Assembly (NCBI RefSeq): GCF_013408825.1
Contig: NZ_JACCBZ010000004.1
Location: forward strand, 1-64,000
DNA: 64,000 nucleotides
Reading direction: 5' to 3'
DNA from: Mucilaginibacter tundrae
Lineage (GTDB): Bacteria; Bacteroidota; Bacteroidia; Sphingobacteriales; Sphingobacteriaceae
Within the stretch, counting starts at the first letter, position 1, and each line of letters opens with the position of its first letter. This document shows positions 42,864 to 52,575 of this stretch, one piece after another. The notes beneath the pieces were generated by a model. That model did not search any database, was not told where the DNA came from, and was given only the letters and a program-made list of their open reading frames with translations. Both the position numbers and the translations under genes were made by a program.

Positions 42864-45278
42864 GTGATTAAAAATTATATAAAAACCGCCTGGCGAAATT
42901 TAATGCATAACAAAAGTTATGCAACCCTCAATGTTGTAGGATTAGCTGTAGGCGTGGCGGCTTGTCTGCTTATCTTCTTGATTATAAAGTATGAAACCAG
43001 TTTTGATACGTTTCATGCAAAAAAAGACCATACCTATCGGGTTATGTCTGTACAGTATAATCCTGATGGTATAGATTATGAGAGTGGTGTGCCGTTCCCA
43101 ACCGGTGCAAGCCTAAGATTGGATTTCCCTCAACTTAAACAAGTTGCCAGTATAATAAAAGCTGACGGCACACTTTTAAGTTTTAACGATGATAAAACTA
43201 ACTCAATAAAGAAATTTAAAGAGGATGACACTTATTATACCGAGCCGCAATTTTTTAATGTATTTGATTTTACCTGGCTGGCGGGCGATAAAAAAACAGC
43301 GCTGAATGATCCCAATACTGTTGTTTTAACGCAAACAGAGGCCAATAAATTTTTTGGTGATTGGAAAAACGCGATAGGAAAAACTATTAAACTACAGAAT
43401 AAGACCGATCTTAAAGTAACAGGTATACTAAATGATCCGCCTATTAACACGGATTTTCCGTTAAAAGTGGTTGTTTCTTACGCATCCCTCAAAGTTAAAG
43501 GCAGTGATTATTATGAAAATATAAATAACTGGACAAGTGTTTATGGCGAGCATTACTGTTTTATAGTAATGCCTGATAATCAGAATATAGCCCAGTTTAA
43601 CAAGCAACTTGGAGGGTTTTTCAAAAAACACGTACCTCCCGGGACTATTAAAGGAGGTATGCAATTGCAAGCATTGTCGGATCTGCATTATAATGCCGAT
43701 GTTGGTAAATATACTGAGGGAGAATTCAGCCATGAAAAAATTGATGCAATTGCTTTAATCGGGGTGTTTTTATTAGTGATTGCCTGTGTTAATTTTATTA
43801 ACCTGGCGACCGCCCAAGCTGTTAACCGCTCAAAAGAAGTTGGCATACGCAAGGTTTTAGGCAGTACACGGGAACAATTAGTTTTTCAATACATTAGCGA
43901 AACTTTTATCATAACCTTAGCCGCTATAATTATTGGCATAGCGGTAGCCTTTGTAGCATTACCTTATTTTAATAAATTACTTGATATTCAGTTAAGTACC
44001 GGGTTCTTGATCAATCCACAAGTAATATTATTCATTATTGTTTTGCTGATCGCGGTTACGTTTTTGGCTGGTTTTTATCCCGCAATGATATTGTCAGGAT
44101 TTAATCCTATTGCAGCCTTAAAAAATAAGATCGCGGCAAGCAGCACAAGCGGAGTTTCTTTACGAAGGGCACTGGTTGTAATGCAATTTTGCATTGCGCA
44201 AGTATTGATCATAGGCACATTGGTCATCATCAGCCAAATGAATTACTTTAAAAATATGTCATTGGGTTTTGCCAAGGATGCTATAATTAACGTGAGTATG
44301 CCAAGTGATAGTGTTAGTTTAACCCGTATCAATACATTGCATGACGAGCTTTTACAACAGCCGGGGGTGAAAGATGTAAGCTACAGTTTTGCCAGCCCAT
44401 CGGACAATTCTAATTGGAATTCAAACTTTACTTATGACAATGCCGCTAAACCCGCAAATTTCCAGGCGAATATGAAATGGGCTGATCCCGAATACTTTAA
44501 GCTATATGGCTTAAAGATGGCTGCTGGTCGCATTTATATAAAAACAGATACTATTCATGAAATTGTGGTAAATGAAATGCTGCTTAAGAAATTAGGTGTT
44601 TTGAATCCTAATGATGCCATTAATAAATCGATAACTGTACAGGGTAAAAAAGCACTGATTGTTGGTGTAGTAAAAGACTTTAATGTTACTTCACTAAAAA
44701 AGCAAATTCCGCCGGTTATTATGGCATGTTATAAAGATGTTTATCAGGTTATTAATGTCAAGGTTCAGCCTGCGGATATGAAGCAAACACTATCATCTAT
44801 TGAAAGGATTTGGAGTGGCACATTCCCTGACTATGTATATGAATATAAGTTCCTTGACAAAAAAATAGCTGATTTTTATAAAAGTGAAGATCAACTGTCG
44901 CAGCTTTATAAAATATTCGCGGGGATAGCCATATTTATTTCTTGTTTGGGTTTATATGGGCTGATATCATTTATGGCGTTACAACGCATCAAGGAAGTTG
45001 GCATCCGCAAAACACTTGGTGCATCAATAAGCAGTATTGTTTACCTTTTTTCAAAAGAGTTTACTGTATTAATATTGGTTGCCTTCGCTATCTCAGCACC
45101 GGTAGGTTGGTATGTGATGCATAAATGGTTGATGACCTTTACTTATAGATATCCTTTTGGGCCCGGTATTTTCATTGTCTCAATTTTAGCTTCAGTAATT
45201 ATTGCATGGATAACGGTAGGTTATAAAGCGTTAACTGCAGCATTGGCTAATCCGATAAAAAGTTTGCGAAGCGAATAA
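42864..45278 (+). CDS. MacB/FtsX-type ABC permease 1
   Basis: 804 residues from GTG 42864. Two repeated units, each with a MacB-type periplasmic core domain and an FtsX membrane module. The first membrane helix is at about 20-42, then FtsX segments from about 290 with the cytoplasmic coupling motif RSKEVGIRKVLGSTREQL; the second unit has QRIKEVGIRKTLGAS near 710. Ends in ANPIKSLRSE. No ATPase domain, so it depends on a separate ATPase. Confidence 0.94.
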   Translation: MIKNYIKTAWRNLMHNKSYATLNVVGLAVGVAACLLIFLIIKYETSFDTFHAKKDHTYRVMSVQYNPDGIDYESGVPFPTGASLRLDFPQLKQVASIIKADGTLLSFNDDKTNSIKKFKEDDTYYTEPQFFNVFDFTWLAGDKKTALNDPNTVVLTQTEANKFFGDWKNAIGKTIKLQNKTDLKVTGILNDPPINTDFPLKVVVSYASLKVKGSDYYENINNWTSVYGEHYCFIVMPDNQNIAQFNKQLGGFFKKHVPPGTIKGGMQLQALSDLHYNADVGKYTEGEFSHEKIDAIALIGVFLLVIACVNFINLATAQAVNRSKEVGIRKVLGSTREQLVFQYISETFIITLAAIIIGIAVAFVALPYFNKLLDIQLSTGFLINPQVILFIIVLLIAVTFLAGFYPAMILSGFNPIAALKNKIAASSTSGVSLRRALVVMQFCIAQVLIIGTLVIISQMNYFKNMSLGFAKDAIINVSMPSDSVSLTRINTLHDELLQQPGVKDVSYSFASPSDNSNWNSNFTYDNAAKPANFQANMKWADPEYFKLYGLKMAAGRIYIKTDTIHEIVVNEMLLKKLGVLNPNDAINKSITVQGKKALIVGVVKDFNVTSLKKQIPPVIMACYKDVYQVINVKVQPADMKQTLSSIERIWSGTFPDYVYEYKFLDKKIADFYKSEDQLSQLYKIFAGIAIFISCLGLYGLISFMALQRIKEVGIRKTLGASISSIVYLFSKEFTVLILVAFAISAPVGWYVMHKWLMTFTYRYPFGPGIFIVSILASVIIAWITVGYKALTAALANPIKSLRSE

Positions 45279-45308
45279 TCAATTTCAACATCTAACCCAA
45301 CCATCATC

Positions 45309-47741
45309 ATGATAAAGAATTATATAAAAACGGCTTTTCGTTCCCTGCAAAAAAATAAGGGGTTTACCGCAATTAATGTGCTTGGGCTTGCTTTAGGGCT
45401 TGCAGCCTGTTTGCTTATAGTCTTTTATGTGGTTGATGAACTGAGCTATGATAAATACAACGTAAACGCCAGCCGCATTTACCGTGTAAACGAAGATCTG
45501 AAATTAGGTGACAATAAAGTACAGTATGCCGTTTGCATGGCACCGCTTGCCCAAACCTTAAAGACTGATTTTCCTGATGTGGAAAATGCTGTCCGGCTTA
45601 AAAAAATTGGCGACATGCATGTAACCAAAGGCACTGAAAGCATTTTAGAAGATAACGCTTTGTTTGCCGACCCTTCAATTTTTGATGTATTTACATTGCC
45701 AGTAATTTATGGTGATAAAAAAACAGCTTTAACCGAGCCAAATACAGTAGTTATTACCGAAGATATGGCTAAAAAATATTTTGGCAGGTTAAATGTGGTT
45801 GGCGAAAATTTAATTATTGACGGTAATCTACAAAAACCTATTAAGGTTACCGCGGTAATTAAAAATATACCCGAACAATCACATTTTCATGCAGATTTTT
45901 TGGTGTCGATGGCATCTAACCCGGATAGCCGGTCGATAGAGTGGCTGCGCAGCGATTATAATACCTATGTGTTGATGCGTAAAGGCGCTAATTATAAAAA
46001 ACTGGAAGCTCAATTCCCACAGTTTTTAAGGAAATACAGTGGCGGCCAAATGCAGCAGGAGCTTAACATGAGCTACGATACCTTTGAAAAGAATGGCAGC
46101 TTTTTTAGGCTGAATATGATTCCGTTAACTGATATACACCTGCATTCTAACCCAACGGTAACAGGAGAACTTGGTATAAACGGAAACATTGAGTACGTGT
46201 ACATTTTTTCGGCTATCGCTATATTTATATTGCTGATAGCTTGTGTAAACTTCATGAACCTATCTACCGCGCGTTCAGCTAACCGTGCACGAGAGGTAGG
46301 GGTACGCAAGGTATTAGGTTCGCCACGTAAACATCTCGTGCTTCAATTCTTAGCCGAATCAACTATGGTTACTTTTATAGCGGTAGTTATAGCCTTGGCT
46401 GCTGCACTGTTGCTACTGCCGGCATTCAATCACTTTGCGGGTAAAAACATCGTTATCAGCAGTCACACACTTGTTTGGTTGGCACCATCGGCGTTAATAG
46501 CAATTTTGTTAATCGGTTTTTTAGCGGGTTTATATCCCGCATTCTTTTTATCGGCATTTAATCCTATGCAGGTGCTAAAAGGAAAAATATCAGCAGGCTT
46601 TAAAGGTGGTGCCTTACGTAGCTTTTTAGTGGTGTTGCAATTTTCGATCTCCATTTTCCTGATCATTGGTACCTTGGTTATCTATAACCAACTGCACTAC
46701 ATTCAAAATCGCGATCTGGGTTATAACCGTGACCAGGTACTTATTATTCAACATGCTTTTGAATTAGGCGACCATGCAAAAATATTTAAACAAGAAATAA
46801 AACAATTGCCTGGCGTTACCAATGCTACGCTGAGTGGTTATCTGCCTGTTAAATCAAGCCGTGGTACTGGTATATTTTATAAAGAAGCCGTTGCTGACCC
46901 TAAGAAATCATTATTCCCGCAAATATGGAGTGTTGACGAAGATTATATCAGCACATTGGGGATGAAAATAAAATCTGGCCGTAATTTTTCTGCTCAAATG
47001 CCATCGGATTCCAATGCTATTGTGATCAATGAAACCGCAGCGAAATTCCTTGGTTTTACTGATCCGGCGAATAAAATTGTTTATAGATCATCAGGTGGCC
47101 CTAATCCAACCTATAAACCTTACACCATTATTGGTATGGTTAAGGATTTTAATTTCAGCTCGTTACACGATAATATTTCGCCTGTAGTGATGCAGCTTAA
47201 TACCGACAATAGCAGTTTAAGCATTAAAGTAAATACCGTCAATATACCTGCGCTGCTTTCGCAGATAGAAGCTAAATGGAAAGATTTTACGCCAGCGCAT
47301 TTACAATATAGCTTTATGGATCAGGACTTTGACGCCATGTACCGTTCAGAGCAACGCATCGGGACGATATTTATAGCCTTCACCACTTTAGCCATCTTAA
47401 TAGCTTGTTTAGGTTTATTTGGTTTAGCCGCCTATGCTGCTGAGCAACGCACTAAAGAAATAGGTGTACGTAAAGTATTAGGTGCCAGTATAATGAATAT
47501 AGCAAGTATGTTATCGCTTGATTTTATAAAATTGGTGTGTATTTCTATACTTATTGCCTCACCAGTTGCCTGGTATTTGATGCAAAAATGGCTCCAGGAT
47601 TTTGCTTACCGCATAAACATACAATGGTGGGTAATAGCCATTGCAGGTTTTGCAGCAATATTAATTGCATTTATTACAATTAGCTTTCAGTCAATTAAAG
47701 CAGCAATCGCGAACCCGGTTAACAGTTTACGTAGCGAATAA
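45309..47741 (+). CDS. MacB/FtsX-type ABC permease 2
   Basis: 810 residues, 30 bp after permease 1. Same double architecture: N-terminal helix (GLALGLAACLLIVFYVVDEL), periplasmic core, FtsX module with NRAREVGVRKVLGSPRKHL, second core (QIWSVDEDYISTLGMKIKSG) and final FtsX module with QRTKEIGVRKVLGAS. Ends in ANPVNSLRSE. Periplasmic regions differ strongly from the neighbours while membrane modules are alike, as expected for paralogues with different cargo or roles. Confidence 0.94.
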   Translation: MIKNYIKTAFRSLQKNKGFTAINVLGLALGLAACLLIVFYVVDELSYDKYNVNASRIYRVNEDLKLGDNKVQYAVCMAPLAQTLKTDFPDVENAVRLKKIGDMHVTKGTESILEDNALFADPSIFDVFTLPVIYGDKKTALTEPNTVVITEDMAKKYFGRLNVVGENLIIDGNLQKPIKVTAVIKNIPEQSHFHADFLVSMASNPDSRSIEWLRSDYNTYVLMRKGANYKKLEAQFPQFLRKYSGGQMQQELNMSYDTFEKNGSFFRLNMIPLTDIHLHSNPTVTGELGINGNIEYVYIFSAIAIFILLIACVNFMNLSTARSANRAREVGVRKVLGSPRKHLVLQFLAESTMVTFIAVVIALAAALLLLPAFNHFAGKNIVISSHTLVWLAPSALIAILLIGFLAGLYPAFFLSAFNPMQVLKGKISAGFKGGALRSFLVVLQFSISIFLIIGTLVIYNQLHYIQNRDLGYNRDQVLIIQHAFELGDHAKIFKQEIKQLPGVTNATLSGYLPVKSSRGTGIFYKEAVADPKKSLFPQIWSVDEDYISTLGMKIKSGRNFSAQMPSDSNAIVINETAAKFLGFTDPANKIVYRSSGGPNPTYKPYTIIGMVKDFNFSSLHDNISPVVMQLNTDNSSLSIKVNTVNIPALLSQIEAKWKDFTPAHLQYSFMDQDFDAMYRSEQRIGTIFIAFTTLAILIACLGLFGLAAYAAEQRTKEIGVRKVLGASIMNIASMLSLDFIKLVCISILIASPVAWYLMQKWLQDFAYRINIQWWVIAIAGFAAILIAFITISFQSIKAAIANPVNSLRSE

Positions 47742-47754
47742 TATTAATAAGATC

Positions 47755-50151
47755 ATGATAAAAAACTATTTAAAAATAGCATGGCGTAACCTAGTGAAAA
47801 ACAAGGTACATACTTTTATTAATGTGGTTGGCCTATCGTTAGGCATGGCGGTAGTTATGCTGATTTCATTATGGATATATGATGAGTTATCATATGATAA
47901 GTATTTCCCTAGCTATGATCATATTGTACAGGTGATGCAGCACCAAACAATCAATCATAACACGATAACACAAGTAGATATACCAATCCCGTTAGGAGCA
48001 AAACTTCGACAGGACTATGGTCAGGATTTTAAATATATAGTTTTATCAACTTATACTGATCAACATACAATTTCTCACGAAGATAAAAAGCTAAATCATT
48101 CGGGCAAATTTATGCAAGCCCAGGCTCCGGATTTGTTAACCTTAAAGATGATAAGAGGGAACCGATCTGGGTTAAGTGATCCTTCGTCTATTATGCTTTC
48201 TTCATCATTAGCTAAAGCGATGTTTGGCAATGCTGATCCGATGAATCAGCTAATAAAAATAGATAATACATTAAATGTTAAAGTAACGGGGGTATATGAG
48301 GATATGCCGCAAAATACGTCGTTTAATGATGTAGCTTTCATAGCGCCGTGGGATTTGTTTATGACAACTTTTCCCTATTTAAAACGAGCTGCCACACAAT
48401 GGGGCAATAATAGCTGGGAGTTATTCGCGCAAATGAATCCCGGTGTGGATGTAAATAAAGTATCAGCCGATATAAAATACGCGAAGCTAAGAAGCATATT
48501 GGCGCAAGGCGATAAAATAGGCGCGTCATTTAATCCCGTTCTTTTTCTGAACCCAATGAGCAGATGGCACCTGTATTCTGCGTATTTTAATGGTGTAAAC
48601 ATTGGCGGCAAGATAGAATTTGTTTGGATGTTTGGTGTTATTGGTTTGTTTGTGTTGATACTGGCTTGTATCAACTTCATGAACCTTAGTACCGCACGAT
48701 CAGAAAAAAGAGCTAAGGAGGTGGGTGTAAGAAAGACATTAGGCTCAGACCGTAAACAATTGATTGGCCAGTTTTATACTGAGTCATTATTGATGTCGAG
48801 CCTTGCATTTGCTATTTCACTAATACTTGTGCAGCTTGCATTGCCCTGGTTTAATCAAGTAGCGGATAAACAACTTGTTATTTTGTGGGATGCCCCGGTA
48901 TTTTGGATAATAGCCATAATTTGTAGTTTGCTAACAGGCATAATGGCAGGTAGCTATCCCGCATTATACCTTTCCTCATTTAAACCTGTAAAAGTGTTAA
49001 AGGGTGCCTTTAACGCTGGCCCTTACGCAAAGTTGCCACGTAAAGTGCTGGTAGTACTTCAGTTTACGGTTTCTATCACTTTAATTATTGGTACTGTTGT
49101 CATTTTTCGGCAGGTACAATTTACCAAGAACAGGCCTGTTGGTTATGGCAGAGAGGGGTTAATTCAGGCCCAACTAAGAACAGACGTTATTCATAAACAC
49201 TTTGACGCAATAAAATACGATTTATTAAAATCAGGTGCGATAACAAATATTGCTGAATCAAACAGCCCGTTAACAGGTGTATGGCAACGCGAAAGCGGTT
49301 TATCATGGCGCAATAAACCGGCCGGATTGCAGGATGATTTTGGGATAATACCGGTAAGCTTTGATTTTGGGAAAACAGTAAACTGGAAAGTAATTGATGG
49401 TCGTGATTTCTCAAAAGAATTTATAACAGATTCATCGGGTATAATATTGAATGAGTCCGCCGCAAGGTTTATGAACTTCTCCCATCCCGTTGGCGAAACG
49501 GTTAAAAAGGATGGAAGAAATTATAAAATTATAGGTGTAGTTAAGGATCTGGTAATGGCTTCACCTTATGAACGGGTTACACCTACTATATTTTTTATTA
49601 TCGATTTTCCCGGTAATATAGTGTCGATCAGGATCAATCCAAATATTAGTACTCATGATGCTATCGCGAAAATCAATGCAATTTTTCAACAATATGATCC
49701 CGATAGCCCCTTCGATTACCAATTTACTGATAGCGAATACGCCAAAAAATTTGACGACGAAGAACGCACCGGAAAACTGGCTGGTTTCTTTACAATACTA
49801 GCCATATTTATTAGTTGTTTGGGGTTGTTTGGCATGGCTTCATTTATGGCTGAGCAGCGAACCAAAGAAATCGGTATACGAAAGGTATTGGGAGCATCGG
49901 TGTTTAGTTTATGGCAATTAATGTCACAGGAGTTTGTGGTACTAGTAAGTATCTCTATACTTATTGCAATCCCAACGGCCTATTACTTTATGCACAACTG
50001 GATAAGGCATTATTATTATCAAGCTGCATTATCGTGGTGGATATTTGTCATAACCGCATTGGGTGGTTTATTAATTACGCTCGTTACGGTGAGCTACCAA
50101 GGCATAAAATCAGCATTAACAAATCCGGTAAAAAGTTTGCGAAACGAGTAA
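47755..50151 (+). CDS. MacB/FtsX-type ABC permease 3
   Basis: 798 residues from ATG 47755, 13 bp after permease 2; an earlier open frame inside permease 2 is not used because the usual MIKNYLKIAWRNL start is here. FtsX coupling motifs KRAKEVGVRKTLGSDRKQL and QRTKEIGIRKVLGAS. Ends in TNPVKSLRNE. Periplasmic core 1 contains YDHIVQVMQHQTINHNTITQ. Confidence 0.94.
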   Translation: MIKNYLKIAWRNLVKNKVHTFINVVGLSLGMAVVMLISLWIYDELSYDKYFPSYDHIVQVMQHQTINHNTITQVDIPIPLGAKLRQDYGQDFKYIVLSTYTDQHTISHEDKKLNHSGKFMQAQAPDLLTLKMIRGNRSGLSDPSSIMLSSSLAKAMFGNADPMNQLIKIDNTLNVKVTGVYEDMPQNTSFNDVAFIAPWDLFMTTFPYLKRAATQWGNNSWELFAQMNPGVDVNKVSADIKYAKLRSILAQGDKIGASFNPVLFLNPMSRWHLYSAYFNGVNIGGKIEFVWMFGVIGLFVLILACINFMNLSTARSEKRAKEVGVRKTLGSDRKQLIGQFYTESLLMSSLAFAISLILVQLALPWFNQVADKQLVILWDAPVFWIIAIICSLLTGIMAGSYPALYLSSFKPVKVLKGAFNAGPYAKLPRKVLVVLQFTVSITLIIGTVVIFRQVQFTKNRPVGYGREGLIQAQLRTDVIHKHFDAIKYDLLKSGAITNIAESNSPLTGVWQRESGLSWRNKPAGLQDDFGIIPVSFDFGKTVNWKVIDGRDFSKEFITDSSGIILNESAARFMNFSHPVGETVKKDGRNYKIIGVVKDLVMASPYERVTPTIFFIIDFPGNIVSIRINPNISTHDAIAKINAIFQQYDPDSPFDYQFTDSEYAKKFDDEERTGKLAGFFTILAIFISCLGLFGMASFMAEQRTKEIGIRKVLGASVFSLWQLMSQEFVVLVSISILIAIPTAYYFMHNWIRHYYYQAALSWWIFVITALGGLLITLVTVSYQGIKSALTNPVKSLRNE

Positions 50152-50178
50152 TTATCTTAATTATTAAATTCATCAATC

Positions 50179-52563
50179 ATGATAAAAAATTACATTAAAA
50201 CAGCGTGGCGCAACATCCGTAATAATAAATTTTATTCGGTAATAAATATTGTGGGTTTAACCGTTGGCCTGGTTGTAGGATTATTTATATTGCTTTGGGT
50301 GCAGGATGAATTAAGCTTTGATAAATTTAATACTAAGGCTCCTAACATTTATAAAATTGGTATCAGGGGAGGCTCCGGCCCAACGGAACAAATATTTTCT
50401 GCCATTATAGCCCCGGTTGCCACATCTGCTAAAAATGAGTTACCCGAAGTTAAAGATGCGGTCCGGGTAAAAGATTTTGGTAGCACTACCTTTAAATACC
50501 AGGACAAAATTTTTAATGAAAACGGCGCTTTTACCGATCCGTCATTTTTTTCTGTTTTTAACTTCAGCCTGATAGAGGGTGACGCCCAAAAGCCGTTCTT
50601 AGATAATAATTCTATAATCATAACTAAAACAGTAGCTCAAAAATATTTTGGAAATGAAGATCCATTGGGCAAAGTACTGTCTATAATCGATCAGCCCCAG
50701 CTTTTTAAAGTGACAGGGGTAATAAATGATCCGCCTAACAATTCCAGTATAAAATTTGATGTGTTTTTACCACTTTCGTATTTAAACCAGATGGCTTATG
50801 TTAAAAACAGCACGCGGTACAACGGAACTGGTCGTATTGCTTCAATGGATGTGGATTGGATCAGCTTTAATTATGATACTTACCTGCTATTAAAGCCAAA
50901 CACCAATATCGCCAAACTTCAAAAAAGCCTGCAAAAGATACATGAGCGAAATAAGCCTGACGATGCGCCCGTACCATATATTGCACAGCCATTATTAAAC
51001 ATACATCTATACAAAGCAGATGGCAGCGACGGAGGCATAAAAACTGTAAATACTTTCGCCATAGTAGCTATTTTGATATTGATAATTGCTTGCATAAACT
51101 ATGTAAATCTATCTACAGCGCGGTCAATGCTTCGTGCCAAAGAGGTAAGCATGCGCAAAATAATAGGGGCGGGCAAAGCGCAGTTATTTTTTCAGTTTAT
51201 GGCGGAAACGACATTGATGTTTTTGATAGCAACAATCCTAGCTATAGGATTGATGTATGCCTTATTACCATACTACAACCAATTTTCTGGCAAACAACTT
51301 GCTTTAAATTTAAGCAATTATCATATATGGCTTTGTATTGTAATTACATTAATCATCACTTTGGCGGCATCTAGTATTTATCCGGCAATACTACTTTCGT
51401 CATTTGAACCATTGAAGGCGCTTAAAGGCAGGCTTACAGCAGGCATGGGTAATGCGTCTTTTCGCAGGATGTTGGTAATAACACAATTTTCGGCGTCTAT
51501 TGTGCTTATAATCAGCACATTCATTATTGGTAAACAGCTTAAATATATCCGTGATAAGGATCTTGGCTTTAATAAAGAGAATGTAATATCACTGAGTATG
51601 CATGGCATAATGCCGCATTATGATGCTGTAAAAAACGAATTATTAAAGCAGCCCGGGATAATAGCCGTAACACGTTCAAGCGGAAATATTATTGATTATA
51701 ATAATTGGACAGGCGATAACGATTGGGATGGTAAGCCCGCAAATTCGAATCTTTTGTTTCACCCAATGGAAATCGATAAAGACTTTATATCTTTTTTTAA
51801 GATTAGGATGTTACAGGGGAACGCGTTTACCGGAGCAATAGCCGATTCTAATCACTTAATTGTGAATGAAACTGCTGTTGAGGCAATGAACATGCATGAG
51901 CCGATAGGGAAAAGATTACGCATTCAAACCGTTAAGGGAACTATTATTGGAGTGGTGAAGGATTTTCATTTTTCATCTATGCGAAAGAAAATTGAACCCG
52001 CTGTATTTATGTATAATACCAGTAATGGTTGGGATATGTATATAAAAACAACTGGTGGCGATGCGCAAAAGGCTATTGTTGCTACACAAGCCATATGGAA
52101 ACAATACAACAGCAATACGCCATTTAATTATACTTTTTTAGATGAAAGCTTTAGCAAACTTTATAAAACCGAACAACAAACGGGGGTATTGTTTAATCTT
52201 TTTGCTTCAATAGCTATTATAATATCTTGTTTAGGGTTGTTTGGGCTGGCTACTTATTCGGCCCAAGTAAAAACGCGTGAAATAGGCATTAGAAAAGTTC
52301 TGGGAGCAAGTGTTGCAGGAATAGTAAAGCTTTTAGCATTAGAGTTTATGTTTTTGATATTGGCTGCTATTGTAATTGCGGTGCCAGTTGCATGGTACGC
52401 TATGAGCAAATGGCTGCAGGATTTTGCCTACCGTATAAGTATAGAATGGTGGTTATTTTTAATTGCCGGTTTAATGGCAATGCTTATAGCTTTTGTTACA
52501 ATCAGTTTTCAATCTGTTAAGGCCGCGATAGCAAACCCGGTAAAAAGTTTACGTTCTGAATAA
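50179..52563 (+). CDS. MacB/FtsX-type ABC permease 4
   Basis: 794 residues, 27 bp after permease 3. The first coupling motif is divergent (LRAKEVSMRKIIGAGKAQL) while the second is normal (VKTREIGIRKVLGAS). Ends in ANPVKSLRSE. Same two-unit layout; membrane segments around 285-310, 340-360, 385-405 and the C-terminal set from about 670. Confidence 0.94.
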   Translation: MIKNYIKTAWRNIRNNKFYSVINIVGLTVGLVVGLFILLWVQDELSFDKFNTKAPNIYKIGIRGGSGPTEQIFSAIIAPVATSAKNELPEVKDAVRVKDFGSTTFKYQDKIFNENGAFTDPSFFSVFNFSLIEGDAQKPFLDNNSIIITKTVAQKYFGNEDPLGKVLSIIDQPQLFKVTGVINDPPNNSSIKFDVFLPLSYLNQMAYVKNSTRYNGTGRIASMDVDWISFNYDTYLLLKPNTNIAKLQKSLQKIHERNKPDDAPVPYIAQPLLNIHLYKADGSDGGIKTVNTFAIVAILILIIACINYVNLSTARSMLRAKEVSMRKIIGAGKAQLFFQFMAETTLMFLIATILAIGLMYALLPYYNQFSGKQLALNLSNYHIWLCIVITLIITLAASSIYPAILLSSFEPLKALKGRLTAGMGNASFRRMLVITQFSASIVLIISTFIIGKQLKYIRDKDLGFNKENVISLSMHGIMPHYDAVKNELLKQPGIIAVTRSSGNIIDYNNWTGDNDWDGKPANSNLLFHPMEIDKDFISFFKIRMLQGNAFTGAIADSNHLIVNETAVEAMNMHEPIGKRLRIQTVKGTIIGVVKDFHFSSMRKKIEPAVFMYNTSNGWDMYIKTTGGDAQKAIVATQAIWKQYNSNTPFNYTFLDESFSKLYKTEQQTGVLFNLFASIAIIISCLGLFGLATYSAQVKTREIGIRKVLGASVAGIVKLLALEFMFLILAAIVIAVPVAWYAMSKWLQDFAYRISIEWWLFLIAGLMAMLIAFVTISFQSVKAAIANPVKSLRSE

Positions 52564-52575
52564 TACCTTATCGCT